Shown: positions 56,826 to 64,000 of the stretch, piece by piece
How the letters are laid out: each line of letters begins with the position of its first letter
Position numbering within the stretch: the stretch's first letter is position 1
Assembly: GCA_009760855.2 (NCBI GenBank)
Contig: WPIO01000110.1
Span: 779,501-843,500 of the forward strand
Source: Cristatella mucedo
Taxonomy: Eukaryota; Bryozoa; Phylactolaemata; Cristatellidae
Reading direction: 5' to 3'
DNA length: 64,000 nt
Position numbers and translations under genes: made by a program
Notes under the pieces: model-generated
Seen by the model: only the letters and a program-made list of their open reading frames with translations
Databases searched by the model: none
Told to the model about the DNA's origin: nothing

Positions 56826-57436
56826 TCGTGCCACCCGCTTTTTTTTAATCAAATCGTGTAACTATACCTCGAACGAATCTCGCATCCTTTAGAAATCGAG
56901 CGGTTAAAGTGCTCGCTCCGACCGAGGTCTGACTGAGGTCGTGGGCTCGAGCCCCGAGTCATATGTGAAGCGTCTGAATAGAGATTAAGTTCTCTTGGGG
57001 CGCTATATAAATGAATTATATTTGATTATATTTATATGCTCCTAAGCCCTGAGACTCACTCCCTACTGACGTCAAGACATCCGCCCGACTTGACATTTTA
57101 AAAGAAGCTAAAAACGCACCTGTTTTGACAGCATTTGGTGGGTGTTCGTAATTTTTCCATTGTGTGCTTATGTGTGCTGACAGCGTGCATGCTGCTACTA
57201 ATCACATTTCAGTACATGTTGATACGGTGCACATCGCCCCAACCATGTCATTCGCGTCGACAGTGTGCACGATACCGCGATATCCGTTAGAACGTGCTTC
57301 CTTTGCAGCGCTTGTAACGCGTCTAGAAAGAGATTAGGCTCTCTATTCCTTTGCAGCAAATGTAAAGCGCCTAGAGAGAGATTAAGTTCTCTGAGGGTGC
57401 TTTATCAAATGCATTATTATTATTATTATTATTATT
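56826..57436 (+). mobile_element. LINE 3'-end fragment split by a SINE-A
   Basis: Left part 56826-56900 (atcgtgccacccgctttttt, ctatacctcgaacgaatctc) and right part from about 57036 (gctcctaagccctgagactc) are contiguous in the LINE copy at 12.2-12.3 kb. The 3' tail region is present twice in a row (57300-57345 and 57350-57410) before the ATT repeat. Confidence 0.75.
56901..57035 (+). mobile_element. SINE-A (tRNA-derived), nested in the LINE
   Basis: Head gcggttaaagtgctcg, B-box-like gtgggctcgagcccc, tail agagattaagttctctt then ggggcgctatataaatgaa. LINE sequence flanks it on both sides. Confidence 0.82.
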
Positions 57437-58693
57437 AGTGCTATTTAGTTACAGTATTATCGCTATTCTTGCAGAGAGATAGTTTTGCGTCGACGTCGCT
57501 AGCCGCCGCACGGACATCTTGATCGAACCGGCCGAAGCCGGAAGCTTTAGTCGAGGTCGCGACCGTCGCCTTCGGCACGGCGAGCACTCCGCCTCTTGCT
57601 CCACCAAGCGCTCGCCTTCGTCGGAGCCGCTGCCTCCGACCACTGCACCAGCCGCAGGTGCTAGCAGCGAGATCCAGTCGCGGCTGTCATTTGCTGGTTC
57701 GGATTATTTCGCTTAACGCTGCCCCTCACGAAACCTCGGGCGAGCCAGCACCACAGTCCACGCCCCAACTGGACTCAAAAGCTTCGCCCACTCTCCCCCC
57801 ACCGCCCAGCGAGCGATAATATGTGCTGCGTTTCCGCCCGTGGAGCAAGGGACGCTACCACGCCGGGCGCACACGGGGGGGGGGGCGATTGCCAGGTCTG
57901 GACACGACCGATACGCGCTGGTCACACACGTGCCGGTCACGACGCCCGAGACTTCGACTGACTTCGACGACGAGACCGAGCCTTTAAACGTCAGCTGCCG
58001 CAAAGACTGCTGAACACCTCCGACCTACGAGTTAAAGACCGTCGCAAGCAGCAGCTACGCGGGTTGGGGAGGGGAGGTAGGTAGACACTCGTGCACCTAT
58101 GTAGCTCCTGGTTGCTGTAGCCAGGCTGCTGGAAAAGTAGGTCAGTGCCGCCGGAAGCGCTCGCTTCAGCATGAAAAGCGTGCGACGTCAGCACGAACGA
58201 GTATAATAAATGAATTTCGATGCTGTGCAGACAGTACCAACGGCGAGGGCACTCGCATAAACTTTCGCTCACTGAAGAATAACGCAAACTAATGCTGAAC
58301 TACCCGGATGTCACGGACGCTGCATTGCTGCAGCACACGAGGGGCGAGAACGAAAAAGGCGTGCGTGCCGCACACACACTCGTTCGGACTGGCACGTGGC
58401 ACTGCGGCGTCTGCTGCCTGGCTGCCCACAATGTCGGGGCCAGAGAGGCCGACGACGACAACTCAGCGAGCGAGCGAGAAGTGCACGCGAGCGAGGAGCC
58501 TCGGTGCCTTCGCCACGAGAAAGAGGCGGCGACGGCAACGCGGGGCAGCGGCGGCCGGCAGAGCGCAGCCCAGACATTAAAAGCACCCAGGCGATGTCTT
58601 GGGTGCTTCTGTTGCAGATGCTGCCGTGCACGACCAGACAGCGTCACGTGACAAAGCCGAGTTCGGCTCTCTCTCTCTACACCTGTCTGTCTC
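57437..58693. other. Region 3' of the DNAJC8-like gene
   Basis: Probably includes that gene's - strand 3' UTR. A + strand open stretch at 57500-57716 and several overlapping GC-rich ORFs at 58300-58850 are not recognisable proteins. I saw no clear - strand AATAAA close to the stop. Confidence 0.35.
58581..58608 (-). other. Inverted repeat in the presumed 3' UTR of the DNAJC8-like gene
   Basis: A perfect 9-bp stem (aagcaccca / tgggtgctt) with a 10-base loop, about 90-115 bp beyond the stop codon. Function unknown. Confidence 0.5.
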
Positions 58694-61600
58694 TCACGAT
58701 GGCTCACGTTTCTCCAGCTTGGGCTTGGGCGGTCGGAATGTGCCTTTGGACTTCTTTCCCTTGGCCGAAGTCCAGCTTCGCCAGCTCTCCACTCGGTTCG
58801 TTCGAGTTTCCTGCGAACGAGCAAATAGCAAAAGAAATGCATTAGTCGGCTGACTCTTAACTAATTCCTCACTTATACGGAGGAGCGCTATATAAGAACT
58901 TTGGCAGCTAAAAAAACCTACTCGCAGCGGGCAGCCAAAGGTTAAGCCCTTACAGCAGGACTCGATCCAACCAACGACCTGAATCGTGGAGTGCGATCAT
59001 CTGAGTTCACGTCGGTCCTGAGCCAGGGGCGTGCAGGCGCGCACATCATCAAGCGAGCTAAATCTAGCACCACACGTCGGCTGGTCGCGATGACTTGACG
59101 TCGCTCTCACTACTGCCGTTGGCTGCTGGCGTTCAATGCACGTGCTCCTTCTGCGTGCCTGCTGCTTGGTGGTGTACCTCGCCAGCATGCTGGCATCACG
59201 GTGGACATGGACTCGTGATTGGCTTTCACGCAGCAGCCCAACTTTCAAGCTACAAGCCTAAGCTCACCTTTCACCGACTTCACCGTCACCGGTCTAGAGA
59301 AGCTTACAGGCAAGAATCGGCCACTTTGGAGTGCACTAGCGAGATCAACTCTCAATCGCCTACGGTCCAGGGTTCTGCACACATACAAGCAGCTGGAAAG
59401 GCAGAGGAGATCGGCAAGGCGTTGCAAGGCGTCAATGGCATGCGCTGCTGCACGACTGCGCTGCACCAAATGAGATGGGCCCTGTATTTGGTGAGCTCAC
59501 GCGATTCAAGAAAAGCTTACGATTGACTCTTTACAACAACGAGTGTCCGATTGAAATGACCGGACCGACTTCCACGAGTCTCCATGTCGAGATAATCTTG
59601 TGGCTGTCACAAAGGACTAGGTATTGACCAAAGTATATTCGGATACTGATTATATGCGCATTTTGATGGGATGCACGAGTAAGTGGTTGCTTATTCTCGT
59701 GATATTCTCAGTCGGAGTACACACTCAGGGAAGGCGGTGGATGTTCAACGCATAAGATGTGCCACTGATCCTAAAAATGCAGTGTATATTTTCTTGGATC
59801 ATTCTGCAGTTTCATGAGCTAGATCATTTCGGGAATATAATCTCACTTTCTACTATTGGCTGCTGCAAAACCTTGAACTGGCTCCAACTTTCCAACGAGT
59901 TGTCTGTAATGGGGTTTATCACGCAGCTGAATCACGTGCAGATAATTTACAAGTCTTCAAAAAGAATGTTAGCAGAGATTATGAATACGACAGCATTGTG
60001 TGGCACTCGATTCTTTTGATGCTGGTTTTAACATATGGGAATGCTCATTACTTGCCTACTTTGGGAAGCTGTTCGGTAGAGTGCTTTTTCAATATACTGA
60101 TATTTTTCTAGACCTACTCGCGAATGGATTCCAGAAATTCAGAAAATAAGACAGAAATAGGAATACCACGTTCACAAAGTCAACGTTTACAACAAGCCTA
60201 AAACACGATGCAGGTTCTTGAGCGCACGAAGAAACACGCACATGCCTGCTGCACACGCACACTTACGAATGACTCGATTCATAGATACAAAAAGGGGGCA
60301 GCGGCGGCGAGGATAAAAAAAGGCCGGACAACGATTAGCTGCAAATGCACCTCCCGCATCAGAGGTCAGGTGCTTGCACTTTACAACCCAGGGTCACGGG
60401 TTCGAGACCTTTAGCAGGCAACCCTTCGTTGCCAGCTGCGAGAATGATGGCAACCCTGCGGCTGCATAACTAAGATAACGAACTTGTCCTCAGCCTCGGG
60501 TTCGTTTTAGCATCTCTCAGATAGGCCACTGTGAGAGCACTCACTAAGAAGGCAGCACTTGCATGGGTAAACTTACGAGGACCCCTGGGGTCTGTGCTCG
60601 GTCCATTTCTTTTCACACTGCATACTCTCGCTCTTGCCAATGTAATCATCAAGCACAAACTAAGCTTTCATTTTTGTTGAGATAACACACTGCTGTAAGT
60701 GAATACTTTTACCCATTCCTGCCGTCCAGGATCTTAAACTCTCTCATCGCCCTGGCTGCATATATTGCATACACTTGCACTTGGATGGCAACAACATTTC
60801 TCAAGCTGAATGACTAAAAAACCAACTACTTACGGGCAGACCCAGTGTCAACCAGAAAGTGGAAACCATAACCTTCAAAATGGGCTCGGTCAGCATATTT
60901 TCCGTATACTCTGCGAGGAGTCTGGGTGCCTTGTTACAAAATCGCCGTTTACAGGATGACCACATCAGCGTCACAGACGAGGATGCCTACTTTCAGCTAA
61001 GTAACATCGCAAAAATTCTGTCTTGCTTACATGAGGACACCGCAACCAAACTGGTCCATAGATTCACGAGATAATAATAATATCTTCATCATTATTATTA
61101 AGATATTTATAGGTATTTATTTATGTCTTGAGAACTAAATCTCTGTCTAGCACTTTCCATATACTAGGCATATAACCCATATAGACTTCTGTAACTTGCT
61201 ACTTGAGGGTCTCACGAGATGTACATTCATTAACTCAGTTTGTGCAAAGCTTTGCAGCTATGTTAGTATGCTATGAACGTCACAATTGCCAAATTGCACC
61301 ACTTCTTGCTGACCTACACCGGCTCCCTAACCACAGGCACAACAACTCCAAGGTTCTGCTTTGCACTGATTTGTAGGTCTCTTTATTCTCTTGCACCAGC
61401 ATCCCACCAATCTGGAATACTTGAGAATCAAGCTTTCCATTAGAAAATCGACTCTTCTGACTTTGGATTACTTAGGTGCACCTCTAATGAACCACAATTC
61501 CCTTGGAGACCGTACCTTTTCTTGCTACACAAAATAAAGCCAGTAACCAACTACCAGTTGGCATCACCTCATCTCCCTACTTGACATTAAAAAAGAAGCT

Positions 61601-62759
61601 ATGAAGCTACACAACCTTTGCCCCACCCAACTGAACCTTCGTGTGCTCGACGTAAAAATCCTAGCTGATTAAACAGCTTCTTTTTGTATAGCGACAGAAG
61701 AGCCTTTACGGCTATCACCACCGCTTGCAGTGGCGATAAAGGATCGCCCACCGCAGGAATCGAACCCACGACCTCGGGACCAAGGTCGTGAAAGCAACCG
61801 CCTTACCTAGTGTGCCATCAGGGGTTATACATGGCCAATTGACATGCTTCCATTCCAGCATATGTTAAGTCCATCAAAACCATTAGTTTGCTCTGGAGCA
61901 ATATAAATGATCTCTTACTATTTTTATCATTGCATAAAAGGATGATCAATCAGCTGTTCCTCTTGGGCCTAAGCGTTCGGACAGAGCTCTCCCCCTCCAG
62001 CAGCTCAAGGCTGCGAGCATTTGGTTTTAGACCACATGGGATTACAGCTGAATGAAATATGGCCGTTGAGTGACAGCTGAGGGCAGATATGCATGGCCGG
62101 TGAGGCACTGTTCCCTTAGAGGCACGGCACGCTGCAGCTGCAGCAGCAGCAGCAGCAGCTTGCTGCTCCTGCTGCTGACGACTTCGGACGTGATTCGGGG
62201 CCTCCACTGCTGGAACGCGGCCAACCTTCACATCTTATCCAAGGCTGACTACGCAAGGGAACGGTTTATCTCACATGATAGTCCTTCCGAGTCCTACTAC
62301 AGTGAAAATCTTGAAACCTACCGACACCAGCAAGGTTCTAACGATATCGGAACCAATCAGAGCCCAGTCACACATACAAAAGCAGCAATCGGCAAGTGGC
62401 CAGTGAGTTCCCACCACTCCCACCACCTAGAGCCCGGAAACGAATCGCTAGTACAAGATCACGAGACCGATCGGCAAGCTTGCGCAGCAGATGGCCAGCG
62501 AGTGCTGCGACAAAAGCAGAGCAGCTGCTAGGAATACACAAAATTCTAATAGATGGCAAACAAATATTGCCTCGTCGGCTACGAGATGTAGTCAGCATGC
62601 ATCAACCTTCCGGAAGCAGCTGCCAAGAAACCAAGACAGAGGGTGGTACGCGCACACACGTGCACATGCACACAGACACACACACACACACAATCACACT
62701 GACACACACACACTCGCGCACGCACACGCGCCCGCACACAGACACACACACACACACAG

Positions 62760-62840
<81 letters not shown>

Positions 62841-62851
62841 CACGCACACAC

Positions 62852-62917
<66 letters not shown>

Positions 62918-63152
62918 GCACGCACACACGCACGCACGCACACAGACACGCACGACACGCACGCACGCACGCACGTAGGCTTAACATTCGAGTAACGTGA
63001 GCAGTGCAAGCTGGCCGAGAAGGACCAGCTGTGTGTTCGAGCACTGCCCACGTCATGCTGCACACGTGACTTTTACCTCGTAGTTCTTCTGCCACTCTTT
63101 GTCCTCCTTGGCCTGCTCCTCGGCCTCAGACTCTTCCTGGGCTTTCCGCTTC
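58694..63152 (-). CDS. DNAJC8: DNAJC8-like J-protein, last two coding exons
   Basis: DNAJC8 (SPF31) is a nuclear J-domain protein associated with the spliceosome. Two - strand exons are visible: 63152-63077 (76 bp) and 58810-58694 (117 bp including TGA), joined in phase 0. The first encodes a Lys/Glu-rich helix ending in KEWQKNYE. The second encodes R-V-E-S-W-R, then K-G-K-K, then [12 protein letters not shown] near the stop, the order and spacing of the DNAJC8 C-terminus as I remember it. Splice borders: acceptor attcgtag at 63153, donor gag/gtaaaa at 63076, acceptor ttcgcag at 58811. The J domain and earlier exons must lie beyond 64,000. The 4.27-kb intron is packed with LINE, SINE and CA repeats. 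Confidence 0.75.
58811..60345. other. First part of the DNAJC8-like intron
   Basis: No recognisable repeat or coding sequence. ORFs at 59095-59526 and 59759-60019 on the + strand have no known motif. Confidence 0.4.
60350..60440 (+). mobile_element. tRNA-like SINE remnant
   Basis: Contains a B-box-like gggttcgagacc at about 60399 with an A-box-like stretch (gaggtcaggtgcttgc) upstream. It differs from families A and B. Too degenerate to be a tRNA gene. Confidence 0.4.
60570..61625 (+). mobile_element. Decayed LINE with RT core and thumb
   Basis: The frame shows [20 protein letters not shown] (RT motif before YADD), later [11 protein letters not shown] and K-T, and from 61290 a thumb remnant that matches the LHWLPV...SLAPA block with many changes. 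The 3' end is lost near the adjoining SINE-B. Same orientation and family type as the 12-kb LINE. Confidence 0.7.
61655..61822 (-). mobile_element. SINE-B (tRNA-derived)
   Basis: Landmarks as in 14614 and 16693; head ends at ccttacctagtgtgccatc, slightly truncated. It directly abuts the decayed LINE. Confidence 0.85.
62130..62180. repeat. Short CAG/CTG triplet repeat
   Basis: Run of gcagcagcag followed by inverted ctgctcctgctgctg, inside the DNAJC8-like intron; it can form a hairpin. Confidence 0.75.
62650..62985. repeat. Long CA microsatellite
   Basis: About 330 bp of CA dinucleotide with CG interruptions, located just 92 bp beyond the donor side of the DNAJC8-like penultimate exon. Long His/Thr and Cys/Val ORFs here are repeat artefacts. 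Confidence 0.95.
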
Positions 63153-63279
63153 CTACGAATAATAATCACCGCGAGCGTAGCAAAGTCCGAGCGTCAGAGC
63201 CGAGCCGCACTGGGCACAAGCACGCAGGCGGCACTGCATTCCGTTTCAGCTCAGCAGTTGTACTATCAAAGAACGAAAC

Positions 63280-63450
63280 CATACTGGCTCTGCATAAAGC
63301 AGCGTACCGAGATTCTCAAGATTCGGTCACTCACATTTAGGTCCTTTCACTCTCTTGCCCTGGCCAACCACTCCAAAAAACCTCCTAATGAGGCAGCACA
63401 TCGTACCACCCACTCTGGGAAATCAAGCCGTTTACCAGTGATTCTAATAG
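63280..63450 (+). mobile_element. LINE RT thumb remnant
   Basis: Reads YWLCIKQRTEILKIRSLTFR then SFHSLAL, a decayed version of the LHWLPVKQR...FRSLHSLAPA motif, just upstream (on the - strand) of the DNAJC8-like exon. Confidence 0.65.
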
Positions 63451-64000
63451 TAAGACCACTAATTATCATACATATTTGTATCGCATCCTATGGGAATCAA
63501 ATCTTTTTTCTAAGCATCTGACATATTCTGGACAGACAGCACATCAGTCGGTTAGCGAGAGCAGTATGCACAGTATCAAAATGAATGTAAGCACACACAA
63601 CAAATTCGGAGGGAAGGAGGAAATGCTGCAAAAACGTAGGTTTTTAGCTTCTCCCTTTGCGTTGTCTAGTCAGAGGATGTAGTGGTGTAAGCACGTAGCG
63701 AGTTCCAGGCTTTAGAAGCCGGTGAACTAAAGGCACGGTCCCACAAAGGATCAGATCAGAGCAGATCACGATCTCCAAAGGATCAGAGGTTCGTGAGAAG
63801 AAGCTGAAGCAGACTTGAATCCCAAGAGCTGATTGGTTAGATGCAGAGCCCGATCCGGAAGCAGTTCGGATGGGTAGGCCTGGACAAGAGAATGAAGTGA
63901 CCTAAAGTGAGTGACAGACCCTAGAAGTCAACAATTGATGTGATGAGGAACCACTGCAGGTCGGTGAAAGTCGTGCAATGTGGCTGTTGCAACGTTCGCG
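63451..64000. other. Window end, nothing recognised
   Basis: Presumably intron of the DNAJC8-like gene. Includes a short aggatcagatcagagcagatc repeat near 63750. No further exon identified on the - strand. Confidence 0.4.

Noticed and set aside
62491-63095. Long His/Thr and Cys/Val ORFs at 62.5-63.1 kb
   Set aside because: Direct translation of the CA microsatellite.
1-64000. CRISPR arrays, prokaryotic operons or ribosome-binding sites
   Set aside because: The tandem repeats are minisatellites without spacer structure and the genes are spliced; nothing prokaryotic is present.

Overview
This window is eukaryotic (animal) nuclear DNA, not bacterial. Coding sequence is split into many short exons with GT/AG borders, upstream TATA boxes and downstream AATAAA signals. 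The space between genes is full of LINE and SINE fragments, minisatellites and CA/GA microsatellites. Its main content is a head-to-tail cluster of three vitellogenin (egg-yolk precursor) genes, all on the + strand: gene 1 (5' end outside the window, coding exons 208-9214), gene 2 (complete, 19393-29891) and gene 3 (complete but divergent, 40071-51060). I reconstructed each gene exon by exon by aligning the three paralogs: 25 exons are visible in gene 1, 28 in gene 2 and 26 in gene 3.

The encoded proteins run: signal peptide; lipovitellin heavy chain (Vitellogenin_N, then DUF1943); a serine-rich phosvitin-like segment; a lipovitellin light-chain-like region (DUF1944-like); and, in genes 1 and 2, a cysteine-rich tail that resembles the vertebrate CT domain. 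I see no von Willebrand type D domain in any copy. A serine tract between heavy and light chains plus a CT-like tail is the vertebrate order, which hints at a chordate, but I cannot name a species. Genes 1 and 2 are a mosaic of almost identical tracts, introns included, and clearly diverged tracts, which points to gene conversion. Gene 3 is GC-rich, lacks one intron, has a hugely expanded serine region and has lost the C-terminal exon.

Between and beyond the vitellogenins lie: (a) 9.3-19.3 kb: LINE and SINE copies, an AT-rich palindromic block and a GA tract just upstream of gene 2; (b) 30-40 kb: a candidate DNA transposon with a nested LTR-like element, two disrupted LINEs, a second LTR-like copy and the GC-rich promoter region of gene 3; (c) 51.3-58.6 kb: more SINE and LINE copies; (d) 58.7-63.2 kb: the last two coding exons of a DNAJC8-like spliceosome-associated J-protein gene on the - strand, separated by a 4.3-kb repeat-filled intron. 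Two tRNA-derived SINE families recur (here called A and B). SINE-A shares its 3' hairpin tail with the resident LINE family.

Functionally, the three vitellogenins are one lipid- and phosphate-carrying yolk system at different stages of divergence. The DNAJC8-like gene is an unrelated housekeeping neighbour.
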